Below, one piece after another: positions 1-8,345 of a DNA stretch of 37,461 nt (positions are counted from its first letter, which is position 1; the number at the start of each line of letters is the position of its first letter). Below the pieces are notes generated by a model. It was not told where the DNA came from and did not search any database. It was given only the letters and a program-made list of their open reading frames with translations. Source of the stretch: HGM04593 sp045647885 (GTDB taxonomy: Bacteria > Bacteroidota > Bacteroidia > Bacteroidales > Bacteroidaceae). The stretch lies in contig JAZRMX010000020.1 of NCBI GenBank assembly GCA_045647885.1, forward strand, positions 1 through 37,461. The letters are read 5' to 3'. A program made the translations under genes and the position numbers.

Positions 1-336
1 AAACGCCCGGCACGCGAGTAAAATCAGTCGCTCGGTTCTTTGTTCACGTCGCAGAAAGGCGAACCCTCAGTCGAACCTCCCTTGCCGTGTTTATCTTTCT
101 CGCATTTGCAGGGTGCTGTGGGACTTCCTCAGTTAGTTGCCCTGCGGCACCTAACTCGCGGGCAAACATTCCTCGCACTCTCTCCTGCAAATGCTCGGAT
201 AAACACTGTGATTTTAACGGTGCCGGCTTCTTTTTGAGAATTACCATTGCAGGAGATAATTTGTTACACATAGGATGGCGTGAGGGAGCACAACTTATTA
301 AAGAATCAATTTGTCCACACTAAATTTCTACTGAAC
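1..336. repeat. Left-end copy of an inverted repeat that recurs at the right end
   Basis: Bases 146-336 are the reverse complement of 37271-37461 with three mismatches that I can count over 191 bp. Homology stops sharply at 336. Within the left copy there is a large imperfect dyad: GTGTTTATC (87-95) faces GATAAACAC (198-206), GCATTTGCAGG (102-112) faces CCTGCAAATGC (184-194), and the tip pairs 132-141 with 146-155 around the loop CTGC at 142-145. Short ORFs in this stretch show no recognisable protein, so I treat it as non-coding repeat DNA. Family unknown. Confidence 0.85.
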
Positions 337-369
337 CATTATTACCTAAAATATTGCCGAGGCGCAGTT

Positions 370-414
370 TTTCTAAAAAACAAACGCTGCACGGCTTGAG
401 CCGTGCAGCGTTTG
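370..414 (-). terminator. Intrinsic terminator of the GH27-GH16 gene
   Basis: A 16-bp perfect stem (381-396 with 399-414, loop of 2 nt) is followed on the minus strand by a run of six T. It lies about 26 bases beyond the stop codon of the minus-strand glycoside hydrolase gene. Confidence 0.9.
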
Positions 415-440
415 CTATATCAATTATTTTAATCTGCCGT

Positions 441-3400
441 TTACTTCACAAATACCTTCTCGCCATCTACCAGGTAAATGCCGGCAGGCAAGCTGAACAC
501 GTGAGAACCGTCAACATAGGCCTCTGTTACCTTGCGGCCCATAATATCGAACACGGCAACCACTTTGGGGCTCTTTACAGAAACACCCACGCCACCTTCG
601 GCCACAAAGAATGCAGCCTGTTCAGCCTCATCAACATCCACAATACCCACAGTGCCGAGTGTGTTCTCCATACCAACCTTCTGGTAAACGCGCACCCAGT
701 CAAAGAGAGTCTCATAGGTATGCTTAACATCGGCATTTGCCGCCCACGCACCATTGCCCACACTCTGGTTCAGAATAATGTGGAAATTATCATCAAATGG
801 CCACTGTCCCTTGCTCAAAGCATCCTGTGACGACGATTTGCTGTACTGACCAACCTGTTTGCCATCGACAAACCACTTGATAGAGGTTTCGTCCCACTCA
901 AGCGAGTAGATATGGTAGCGGTCGAGAGGAGTTGCCACGTTGAAGCTTGACTGTGGGTTACCGGTGTTGCCCAAAGTGTAAGTCCATTTACTGTGTACAG
1001 TGTGCCAAGAACGTTCCTGTGTGTCAATAGTCTCCCAAATATCAATCTCGCCATCATTGGGCCAACCACCCGACTGGTCTTCGGGCATCATCCAGAAGGC
1101 GGGGAAGTTACCTATCCAGGGGTTCGACTTGATGCGACCCTCTATGCGGCCGTATGTAAAGCCGAATTTTCCACGGCTCCATATACCACCGGTAATCATA
1201 GGAACATTATCCACAGAAGTATCGGGGTTAGGTATTGCGCGTGTAACGAGCTTGCCGTCCTCAATATACACAACCTCCTCGCGGTCGCTCAACCAGCGGT
1301 TCCAGGTTGCATTCTGGCGCATACAACGGCTCCACCACTCGCTTGCAGGCTGTATGCCGTCGGCAGCGTTGAATTCGTCGCTGAAGACAACCTGCCACTC
1401 GCTGTCGCCCTGTTCAAAGGCTACAAGAATCTCAACATCACCATCAACAAACTCGGCCGGAATGGTCATTGTACCATCCGACGGAGTAAACACCTCCTCG
1501 CTCCACTGCTTGTTGCCGTTTACATACTGCTCACCGGTTAGGTTAAAGCCGTGACGTACAACAACCTCGTCGGCCTCAAAGCCGGGAGCACCGGGCAACA
1601 ACTGGAATTGTATCTGTTGCAAGGGAGTTGCCACCATAGGAAGTGCCGAATTATTCACACCAATAATACCACCATTAAAGGTATTGAGTTCGAGAGAGCA
1701 ATTACCCGAAACAATGCTCAACAAGAAGTCGGCAACCATACCGCCATTCTCAATGATATTGGCAGAACCGGCAGGAGAGATATTGTTCTTGTCGGCCTTC
1801 ACGCGCACGCGATACACCCCGTCGCCCATAGTCTCGGGGAACTTGAACAAAGGCAAGGACTTGCCGGGATTCGCTACACTTGCGCCCTTGCTGTCTTTAC
1901 CATTATAGTATGTAAAGGCAACCAACTCGCTCGAATAAGAAGGCAACCCGTCACCGGTCAAAGAGGCCGAGAACTTGCCGTCGTTATTCATATCGATATA
2001 CATATAATAATGCATACCCTCCTTGTTGTCATCAACTGTCAAGCTTATGGAAGCAGGAGAAACAAGTGTAATTTTTGATTCAGCATAATCTTTATATACA
2101 TTATTGCCCTCGAGTGCGAGCTCATAATCTTCAAGACCTGCAGCAAAGTTCAACACGCCGTTGTAACCCTCGGCAGCTGTGGCATCCTTACCGAACGAGA
2201 GCGCATAACCCTCGCCGACGCCATCCTCGGGAGCCGCAACAAACATAGGCTCAAGAGAAAGCTCACCATCGACATACTCGGCAGGAATCTCAATGATATC
2301 CTCAGTCATCATATACGCGGGGATAACCACATCGGCATACTGTCTTACACCAAAAAGCTCCTCCTCGCCATCAAAATTGTGGCCGTGGCGCACTTTGAGT
2401 GCATCGAGAACATAACCCTCGGCAGGAACAACCTTCACTCTCAAAGCCTCGCCAAAAGCTACCTTTGCAGGCAGAGCCGAACCGTCGGCTGCAAGCAACG
2501 CACCATTCTCGGCAACAACAGAGAGAGCATCCTCGGCCTCGTGGATATTTATGCAGACATCACATATAGCACCACCGTTCTTTATGATACCGTTGCCATC
2601 CTCGGCACGACCGGCAGCATTCACCGAAGCCCAATCGACCTTGTAACGCATAAGATAGAAACCGGGAGCAAGCGTAGAAGGAATCTCGAATGCTGGGGGA
2701 TTCAGTACATTTGAATTAGTTACACGGGCACCCGTGCTGTTGTATCCCACACCCGAACCAACCTCAGGCTCGCCGTATGAGAAAGCCATAATATCGCTCA
2801 ATTCGGGTATAGAACCATCGCTCTCAAGCTCGGCTGCAAAAGCACCGTCCTGGCCGCAATCCATATATACAAAACCATTCATCCAGGTTCCTGTATAACC
2901 AAAGACAGGAGTAACAGTCTCACCGGCTCTTGCTGTAAGCACAGCATTGTCTATCTTGCTGTAAATCTTAAGCGGAGTGGGCAAAGAGATTGTCTGGTTA
3001 CCGTCGGCCGAACCATTAAGAGAAATAGTGTTCAAGCGACGAGAATTGTGGGTATAACCTAATGACTTGTCGAAAATCACAGGATAAGCCTCAACCTCCT
3101 CGTTACCCTCGGAGATAAGGCGCATACAGTCAATATCGGCCATCCAACCGTTTGCGTTATACAACCTTACGGTATTATTACCTTTATTGAGAATAACGTT
3201 TACATCTACCGTGCCCACACTGTTCCAGTTGCCATTGTTGGTGGTAACCTCAACAGGCTCTCCCCCGTTCACGCTCACCGACATTTTGCGGCTGTCGCCC
3301 GACACGAAAGAGAAACGCAAGGTATACTCTCCACCATTTTTGCTATAGACATTACGCCACTGAAGGTCATTTTCGGCACGGCCTCCCAACCAGCCCACAG

Positions 3401-4703
3401 CAACACCACCCGAGCAGATACCCTTCTCTGAATAGATTGCAGTACCATAAACCTCGTTGTTCTTCAATTCCTGGTAGCAAGTAAGCCAAGCAGTTTCGGC
3501 CTCATAGAGAGTGCGCTCAAGGCGTTTTTCAGCCACAAGCTTATAAATGCGTGTACCGTGAGCAGGTACGGAAATAGAGAGAGAACCCTCGAATTCACCT
3601 CTGTCCTTCTTCTCGAAAAGGTCGCGCACGTTCACCGTGCCGGCAAGGTCGAGCTGCGAGAAGTCCACGCTCATAGCAAGCTCTGCGTCTGTGGGGTTGT
3701 AGAAAGCCACCACACGTTTATTGCCACAGAGTTCCTCAACATCCTTCACAAGAACATAACCGCCATTCTCCCTCTTAACCACATAGGCCTGCAAGCCAAG
3801 AACATCCTGGTTCACAGCAATAAGTTCCTTGTTCTGCATAAGAGAAAGAGCGTCGCCCTTAATATCGTTGAGGTCGCAACCAATGAGCAGAGGAGAGCTC
3901 ATAACACACCACATACCAAAGTGAGTCTTGTCCTCCTCGGCAGTAAGGCCACGACCAACTTCCAACATATCCATATCGTTGTAGCGGCCACCGCCTGTGT
4001 AAGCCGACAAATAGAGGCTCTGGTTTATAATGCTCTTCACCGAAGCCCAACCAAGATAAATATCCTCTGTTGTGCGCCAAGAATCGACAATATCACAAGC
4101 CCAAGTACCGGGAAAAGCCCAACGGCAGATATTCCAGGTAATATCATCGCGGCCGGTAGCCTTTATAGCCTCATAAATCTCCTTGTAACGAGTTTCAACA
4201 TCAAGGTCAAGACCCTCGGAATTATTCGCAGGGTCGGCACCGCAGTAATCGACCTTAATAAAATCGAAGTCCAGCTCATTGAAGAATAGCTGCATATCCT
4301 GGTCGTCGTGACCATAAAGACCAACACCTATACCGTCGGAGTCGCCACCCCAGAAAGAGCCACAAGTATTGCGACCAGCATCGCTGTAGATACCTGCCTT
4401 CAGCCCCTTGCCGTGTATATAATCGACAAGCGGACGCAAACCATTGGGGAAACGGGTGGGATGGATGAGAAGTTTTCCGTCAGCATCGCGGCCACCGAAG
4501 AAACCATCGTCGATATTCACGTGATTATAACCACACGCCGCAAAACCAAGCCCGGTCATCGCATCGGCTTGAACCTTGATTACAGAATCGTTGATTTCAA
4601 CACCATAAGTGTTCCAGGAGCTCCAACCCATCAAAGGAGGGTTCACAGCTACCGCCACCACAGAGGCCGTTACAAACGCCAAAAAAAGTAGATATTTTCT
4701 CAT
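441..4703 (-). CDS. Secreted dual glycoside hydrolase: GH27 alpha-galactosidase plus GH16 domain
   Basis: Predicted 1420-residue exported enzyme. The frame is open to 4826, but the start at 4703 gives a clean signal peptide (MRKYLLFLAFVTASVVAVA); ATG at 4712 is the alternative. Residues about 20-400 are a GH27 alpha-galactosidase domain, with likely nucleophile D152 in KVDYCG, acid/base D214 in RTTEDI, and the family motif NDMDMLEVG. Residues about 410-540 resemble a CBM6/35 carbohydrate-binding domain. Two copies of a related module (DGxFxAxL...ELxAF) follow up to about 1090. Residues about 1104-1345 are a GH16 domain with the catalytic signature EIDIWE (E1219, D1221, E1224). The last 70 residues (FDIMGRKV ... 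GIYLVDGEKVFVK) look like a Bacteroidetes C-terminal sorting-type domain. GH27 removes terminal alpha-galactose and GH16 cleaves internal beta-glucan or beta-galactan bonds; the real substrate is not evident. No sugar transporter or susC/susD pair lies next to it. Confidence 0.9.
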   Translation of the reverse strand: MRKYLLFLAFVTASVVAVAVNPPLMGWSSWNTYGVEINDSVIKVQADAMTGLGFAACGYNHVNIDDGFFGGRDADGKLLIHPTRFPNGLRPLVDYIHGKGLKAGIYSDAGRNTCGSFWGGDSDGIGVGLYGHDDQDMQLFFNELDFDFIKVDYCGADPANNSEGLDLDVETRYKEIYEAIKATGRDDITWNICRWAFPGTWACDIVDSWRTTEDIYLGWASVKSIINQSLYLSAYTGGGRYNDMDMLEVGRGLTAEEDKTHFGMWCVMSSPLLIGCDLNDIKGDALSLMQNKELIAVNQDVLGLQAYVVKRENGGYVLVKDVEELCGNKRVVAFYNPTDAELAMSVDFSQLDLAGTVNVRDLFEKKDRGEFEGSLSISVPAHGTRIYKLVAEKRLERTLYEAETAWLTCYQELKNNEVYGTAIYSEKGICSGGVAVGWLGGRAENDLQWRNVYSKNGGEYTLRFSFVSGDSRKMSVSVNGGEPVEVTTNNGNWNSVGTVDVNVILNKGNNTVRLYNANGWMADIDCMRLISEGNEEVEAYPVIFDKSLGYTHNSRRLNTISLNGSADGNQTISLPTPLKIYSKIDNAVLTARAGETVTPVFGYTGTWMNGFVYMDCGQDGAFAAELESDGSIPELSDIMAFSYGEPEVGSGVGYNSTGARVTNSNVLNPPAFEIPSTLAPGFYLMRYKVDWASVNAAGRAEDGNGIIKNGGAICDVCINIHEAEDALSVVAENGALLAADGSALPAKVAFGEALRVKVVPAEGYVLDALKVRHGHNFDGEEELFGVRQYADVVIPAYMMTEDIIEIPAEYVDGELSLEPMFVAAPEDGVGEGYALSFGKDATAAEGYNGVLNFAAGLEDYELALEGNNVYKDYAESKITLVSPASISLTVDDNKEGMHYYMYIDMNNDGKFSASLTGDGLPSYSSELVAFTYYNGKDSKGASVANPGKSLPLFKFPETMGDGVYRVRVKADKNNISPAGSANIIENGGMVADFLLSIVSGNCSLELNTFNGGIIGVNNSALPMVATPLQQIQFQLLPGAPGFEADEVVVRHGFNLTGEQYVNGNKQWSEEVFTPSDGTMTIPAEFVDGDVEILVAFEQGDSEWQVVFSDEFNAADGIQPASEWWSRCMRQNATWNRWLSDREEVVYIEDGKLVTRAIPNPDTSVDNVPMITGGIWSRGKFGFTYGRIEGRIKSNPWIGNFPAFWMMPEDQSGGWPNDGEIDIWETIDTQERSWHTVHSKWTYTLGNTGNPQSSFNVATPLDRYHIYSLEWDETSIKWFVDGKQVGQYSKSSSQDALSKGQWPFDDNFHIILNQSVGNGAWAANADVKHTYETLFDWVRVYQKVGMENTLGTVGIVDVDEAEQAAFFVAEGGVGVSVKSPKVVAVFDIMGRKVTEAYVDGSHVFSLPAGIYLVDGEKVFVK

Positions 4704-4920
4704 AAAAAACATATAATTAAGTTCTTTCTTTATTTTTTTGTAAAAATAAGAAAAAGAGAGGGAAACTAATAAAATTTCAACCATTTTTTTAAAAAGGAAT
4801 AACCGCAAAAAAAGGCTCAACAGCAAAAGTTAGGGGAGTAAAAGAGCCTTTAACTCAAATTCTCGGTGTTGTTTGGCGGTGCCCGTTTCTTTTTAAAATT
4901 ACTTATGTGGGTGCTATCAA

Positions 4921-4946
4921 GGGCGCACACATCGGTGCGCCCCTAC
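4921..4946 (-). repeat. REP-like palindrome, single copy here
   Basis: This is the reverse complement of the GTAGGGGCG...CGCCC palindrome that occurs five more times at 18082-18790. The stem is GGGCGCAC / GTGCGCCC and the inner bases vary between copies in a compensated way, as expected of a conserved hairpin. Confidence 0.8.
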
Positions 4947-5120
4947 AGCAGAAACAACCATAGCAAGAGTTATTTCAAAGAATATGTATATTGAGAGAAC
5001 ACCTCGCGGGCCACCGAGATTTTTAAAGCAAAAATAGAGCGATGTATTAAACTCCTCCCCTTGCGAGGCGGAGGTGTCGGCTTGCCGACGGAGGGGAGCG
5101 GAAAAAACACGAAAAACAAC

Positions 5121-5178
5121 ATCATCCCCCTCGGCCTTAAAGGCCACTCCCCCTTGTCAAACAAGGCGGGAGAGTTTT
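5121..5178 (+). repeat. Intergenic hairpin repeat, copy 1
   Basis: This stretch aligns with 17971-18028 in the same orientation at roughly 80 percent identity by eye. Its 3' part folds as CTCCC-CCTTGT / ACAAGG-GGGAG and is followed by AGTTTTTG, so it could also act as a plus-strand terminator. It looks like a dispersed non-coding repeat. Confidence 0.7.
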
Positions 5179-5222
5179 TGTACATTGGTTGAGCCATACT
5201 CCCCCACACTTTGCCGGTGAGC

Positions 5223-5259
5223 AAAAAAAATACAACCGCCCATTGAAAGAGCGGTTGTA
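5223..5259 (-). terminator. Terminator of the histidine operon
   Basis: A 9-bp stem (5231-5239 with 5251-5259) is followed on the minus strand by eight T. It lies 30 bases past the stop of the lipoprotein gene that ends the his operon, so that gene shares the operon transcript. Confidence 0.9.
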
Positions 5260-5288
5260 TAATATTGTATCTTATGCAAAAGAACCTG

Positions 5289-5669
5289 TCAATCCTTAAA
5301 ACGGACATATTTTCTTGTTGCCTGTTCCTCACCCTCGGTGGCAGGCTCTTTCAAGAAAAGAGTATCTTCTTTAATAGCCATCTCGAACTTTCTGGAAGTT
5401 CTATGTGTTATAGAGTCGGCTTTATAGATAAAATTCACCTTCAACAAAGAATCCTGCCTCCACTTAATATTGCAATAAAATGTGTCGGCAATAAAGACAA
5501 AGCCCTTATTGTCCTCGGTGAACAGCATTTCGCACTTGCTCTCCATAACAGGTTCCAACTGTACCCACATACCCCACAAGGGATTGACCACAACCTCCGG
5601 TTCGGCCTTCTTGCCACCGCAAGAAGCGAGCGACAACAGCGCAAAGATTGCAACAACAAGCTTTTTCAT
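5289..5669 (-). CDS. Small lipoprotein at the end of the his operon
   Basis: A 126-residue protein with a lipoprotein signal (MKKLVVAIFALLSLASC, acylated Cys17) and a small domain rich in predicted beta strands (LWGMWVQ, GFVFIADTFY, WRQDSLLKVNFIYKADS). The style recalls small lipocalin-like lipoproteins of Bacteroidetes, but I cannot assign a family or function. The reading frame is open to 5846, but the upstream part lies inside hisIE; ATG at 5669 is chosen because it begins the signal peptide and sits 1 nt after the hisIE stop (5671). That spacing, and the shared terminator directly downstream, suggest translational coupling with hisIE and control by the his attenuator. An envelope lipoprotein has no obvious place in histidine synthesis. 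Confidence 0.8.
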   Translation of the reverse strand: MKKLVVAIFALLSLASCGGKKAEPEVVVNPLWGMWVQLEPVMESKCEMLFTEDNKGFVFIADTFYCNIKWRQDSLLKVNFIYKADSITHRTSRKFEMAIKEDTLFLKEPATEGEEQATRKYVRFKD

Positions 5670-5670
5670 A

Positions 5671-6270
5671 TTAACTGTGTCTTTCGGCAAGTTCACGTTC
5701 AACATCCTCGAGAGTGAAGCCCATCTGCTCGTTAAGCACAAGCAAGTGATACAAAAGGTCGCAAGCCTCGTAGAGGTAACGCTCCGTGTTGCCATCGATA
5801 GCCTCGATAACAGTCTCCACAGCCTCTTCGCCCACCTTCTGAGCAATCTTGTTCACACCCTTGTTAAAAAGCATTGTGGTGTAAGAACCCTCGGGCATAG
5901 CAGCGTGGCGTCCCTGAATAACCTTCTCGAGCTTGCGCACAAAACCCTCATTCTCGGGAGTGTCGAAACAGCTTGTAGTGCCACGGTGGCAAGCAGGGCC
6001 ATAAGGCTTACCCATAATAAGGAGAGTATCGTTGTCGCAGTCGGGGTACATCTTAACAACCTCAATAAAGTTGCCGCTTGTCTCGCCCTTTGTCCACAAA
6101 GCACCGCGTGAACGGCTGTAGAAAGTAGCCTTACCTGTTGCCACAGTCTTTTCAAAAGCCTCCTCGTTCATATAAGCAACCATCAACACCTTGAGTGTTG
6201 CATAGTCCTGTACAACAACGGTCAAAAGGCCGTCGCCGCTCTTCGATAAATCAAAATCGGAAAATTTCAT
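5671..6270 (-). CDS. hisIE: Bifunctional phosphoribosyl-AMP cyclohydrolase / phosphoribosyl-ATP pyrophosphatase
   Basis: A cytoplasmic enzyme of 199 residues catalysing steps 2 and 3 of histidine synthesis. The N-terminal HisI domain (about 1-100) shows SRSRGALWTKGETSGN, the metal-binding DCDNDTLL and PACHRGTTSCF. The C-terminal HisE domain (about 108-199) has the helical EEAVETVIEA and LLYHLLVLNEQ signatures. The length matches fused HisIE proteins. It lies 22 bases after hisF and 1 nt before the lipoprotein gene. Confidence 0.96.
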   Translation of the reverse strand: MKFSDFDLSKSGDGLLTVVVQDYATLKVLMVAYMNEEAFEKTVATGKATFYSRSRGALWTKGETSGNFIEVVKMYPDCDNDTLLIMGKPYGPACHRGTTSCFDTPENEGFVRKLEKVIQGRHAAMPEGSYTTMLFNKGVNKIAQKVGEEAVETVIEAIDGNTERYLYEACDLLYHLLVLNEQMGFTLEDVERELAERHS

Positions 6271-6292
6271 ATCTTTTTATATCTTTAATTTA

Positions 6293-7048
6293 TTATAATC
6301 TCACCTTAATATTCTGCTTGCGCAACTCACGCTTCAGCTCCTCCACGGTAATCTCGCCATAATGGAAAATACTTGCCGCAAGAGCCGCGTCGGCACGGCC
6401 TTTAGAGAGCACGTCGGCAATATCACCGACACCGCCGGCACCTCCCGAAGCAATAATGGGAATTGAGAGCATATCGGCAAGCGCAGCAAAAGTCTCGCAA
6501 GGATAACCGTTGCGTGTGCCGTCGTGGTCCATCGAGGTAAAGAGCAACTCACCCGCACCACGCTCCTGTCCCTCACGTGCCCACGAGAAGAGCTCCTTCT
6601 CGGTAAGCTGACGACCGCCGTGAGTGGTTATGCGCCACACACCATCGATAGTCTTTGCGTCCACAGCAAGCACCACAAACTGGCTGCCATACTTCGCAGC
6701 AATCTCATCTATAAGCCCGGGGTTGCGCACCGCCGCGCTGTTTATAGAGATTTTGTCGGCACCCGCATCGAGCAAACGCGCCGCGTCGTCAATGGTGGAG
6801 ATACCGCCACCCACAGTAAAGGGAATATTTATATTCTTTGCAATGCGCTCCACAAGCGATGTAAAAGTATTGCGTCCCTCGTGAGTGGCGCTGATGTCGA
6901 GATACACAAGCTCGTCGGCACCCTGCTGGGCATACATACGGCCAAGCTCCACAGCGTCGCCCACATCCTGCAAACCCACAAAGTTCACACCCTTAACGGT
7001 GCGTCCCTCTTTCACATCCAAGCAAGGAATTATTCGTTTCGCAACCAT
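6293..7048 (-). CDS. hisF: Imidazole glycerol phosphate synthase, cyclase subunit
   Basis: A (beta/alpha)8-barrel protein of 251 residues that joins PRFAR with the ammonia released by HisH to give IGP and AICAR. The start MVAKRIIPCLDVKEGR carries the catalytic Asp of the CLD motif, and the second catalytic Asp lies in VVLAVDAK. Phosphate-binding motifs VGGGIS and ASGGAGG are present. Its start overlaps the end of hisA by 19 bases, consistent with coupled translation. Full length. Confidence 0.97.
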   Translation of the reverse strand: MVAKRIIPCLDVKEGRTVKGVNFVGLQDVGDAVELGRMYAQQGADELVYLDISATHEGRNTFTSLVERIAKNINIPFTVGGGISTIDDAARLLDAGADKISINSAAVRNPGLIDEIAAKYGSQFVVLAVDAKTIDGVWRITTHGGRQLTEKELFSWAREGQERGAGELLFTSMDHDGTRNGYPCETFAALADMLSIPIIASGGAGGVGDIADVLSKGRADAALAASIFHYGEITVEELKRELRKQNIKVRL

Positions 7049-7758
7049 AGCTCCAAATCCTTTAAAGTTATTCTGCCCTCATAGATAGCCTTGCCGATGA
7101 TTACACTGTGCAAGCCAAGCTCGGCAGCTTTGCGTATATCGTCCATAGAGCTGATACCTCCGCTCAAAGTAGTGTCCACCGTGGGATACTTCTCCTTCAA
7201 TTCCACATAAAGCGGAAAGTTAGGCCCCTGCAACATACCATCCTTTGAGATGTCGGTACAAATAAGTTGCTTGAGCCCGAAGGGCAGGAACTGCTCTATA
7301 ATATTGTCTATTGTCACTTGCGACTCTTTGAGCCAGCCGTGGGTAGCCACATTGCGACCACGCACGTCAGCACCCAGAATAACGTGCTCGGCACCATAGC
7401 TCTGAAGCCACGAAGCAAAAAGCTCGGAATTGTCCACCGCCACACTACCGCATATTACACGGTTAGCACCGGCATTTATGGCCGAACGCAACGCCTCGGT
7501 ACTCTTGATGCCACCACCCCACTCAATGTCGAGCGATGTCTCTGTAGCCAAACGCTCCAGTACACGCAAGTTGCAGGGCTCTTTCGCCTTTGCACCGTCA
7601 AGGTCTACAACGTGCAGGCGTCTCACTCCGCAGTCGGCATACATCTTTGCCATATCCACAGGCTCTTGCTCATAAACCTTTTTGTCGGCATAATCGCCTT
7701 GAGTAAGGCGCACGCAACGCCCCTCTATCAAATCTATCGCAGGGATAAGTTCTGTCAT
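7030..7758 (-). CDS. hisA: ProFAR isomerase
   Basis: A 242-residue barrel enzyme that isomerises the aminoaldose ProFAR to PRFAR. The N-terminus MTELIPAIDLIEGRCVRL carries the catalytic Asp (AIDL), and the second catalytic Asp lies in CTDISKDG. Phosphate loops WGGGIK and LSGGISS are seen. It is paralogous to the adjacent hisF. The start overlaps the hisH stop by 4 bases and the end overlaps hisF by 19. Confidence 0.97.
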   Translation of the reverse strand: MTELIPAIDLIEGRCVRLTQGDYADKKVYEQEPVDMAKMYADCGVRRLHVVDLDGAKAKEPCNLRVLERLATETSLDIEWGGGIKSTEALRSAINAGANRVICGSVAVDNSELFASWLQSYGAEHVILGADVRGRNVATHGWLKESQVTIDNIIEQFLPFGLKQLICTDISKDGMLQGPNFPLYVELKEKYPTVDTTLSGGISSMDDIRKAAELGLHSVIIGKAIYEGRITLKDLELWLRNE

Positions 7759-8345
7759 AGTTCAATGAAATTTTTGATAATCAACTCGCCCACAGCACCA
7801 CTCTTTTCGGGGTGGAACTGCGCACCGTAAAAATTATCCTTGTTAATCGCCGCAGCAAACTCACGACCATTGGCCGATGTTGCAATGGTTCCCTCGCACA
7901 TATCGGGAGCGAAAGAGTGTACGAAATATACAAAAGCCCCCTCGTCGATACCCTTGAAAAGCGGTGAACGCAGATTCTTTATCTCGTTCCACCCCATATG
8001 AGGAACCTTCACGCCCTCGGCAGGAGAAGGCACAAACTTACGCACCACCGTGTCGAAGATACCCAGACACTCGGCATTACCCTCTTCGCTGCTCTTGCAC
8101 ATAAGCTGCAAGCCTATACATATACCCAGCACAGGCTGTTTCAGCCCCTTAATAACCTCGCACAAGCCACGTTCCTGCAACTTCTTCATAGCCGACGAAG
8201 CCTCGCCCACACCGGGAAGAAGCACCTTGTCGGCCGAACGTATAATGTCGTGGTCGTCGGTAACGCAATACTCTGCGCCCACACGTTCGAGCACATTACA
8301 TACCGAACGGAGGTTACCTGTATCGTAATCTACTATAGCAATCAT
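7755..8345 (-). CDS. hisH: Imidazole glycerol phosphate synthase, glutaminase subunit
   Basis: A class I glutamine amidotransferase of 196 residues that supplies ammonia to HisF. It contains the nucleophile elbow GICIGLQ, the oxyanion region LLPGVGEAS and the C-terminal His/Glu pair in AQFHPEKSG. Full length. It overlaps hisB and hisA by 4 bases each (ATGA type). Confidence 0.96.
   Translation of the reverse strand: MIAIVDYDTGNLRSVCNVLERVGAEYCVTDDHDIIRSADKVLLPGVGEASSAMKKLQERGLCEVIKGLKQPVLGICIGLQLMCKSSEEGNAECLGIFDTVVRKFVPSPAEGVKVPHMGWNEIKNLRSPLFKGIDEGAFVYFVHSFAPDMCEGTIATSANGREFAAAINKDNFYGAQFHPEKSGAVGELIIKNFIEL

Larger units (their letters stand above)
4704..5222. other. Intergenic region with palindromic repeats, no gene
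   Basis: No credible coding sequence was seen. The first 120 bases are A/T-rich and form the upstream region of the GH27-GH16 gene. The rest holds a REP-like palindrome (4921-4946), a hairpin-rich G/C-rich element (about 5052-5098) and another repeat (5121-5178). A stretch at about 4880-4905 loosely resembles part of the window-end repeat (about 212-240) and may be a decayed fragment of it. Confidence 0.7.

Noticed and set aside
40..323. Short overlapping ORFs in the left end repeat
   Set aside because: Three frames are open on both strands in a dyad-rich repeat, with no family similarity, so coding is not supported.
3558..4289. 243-codon plus-strand frame opposite the GH27 domain
   Set aside because: It is antisense to a domain with intact catalytic motifs and shows no features of its own.
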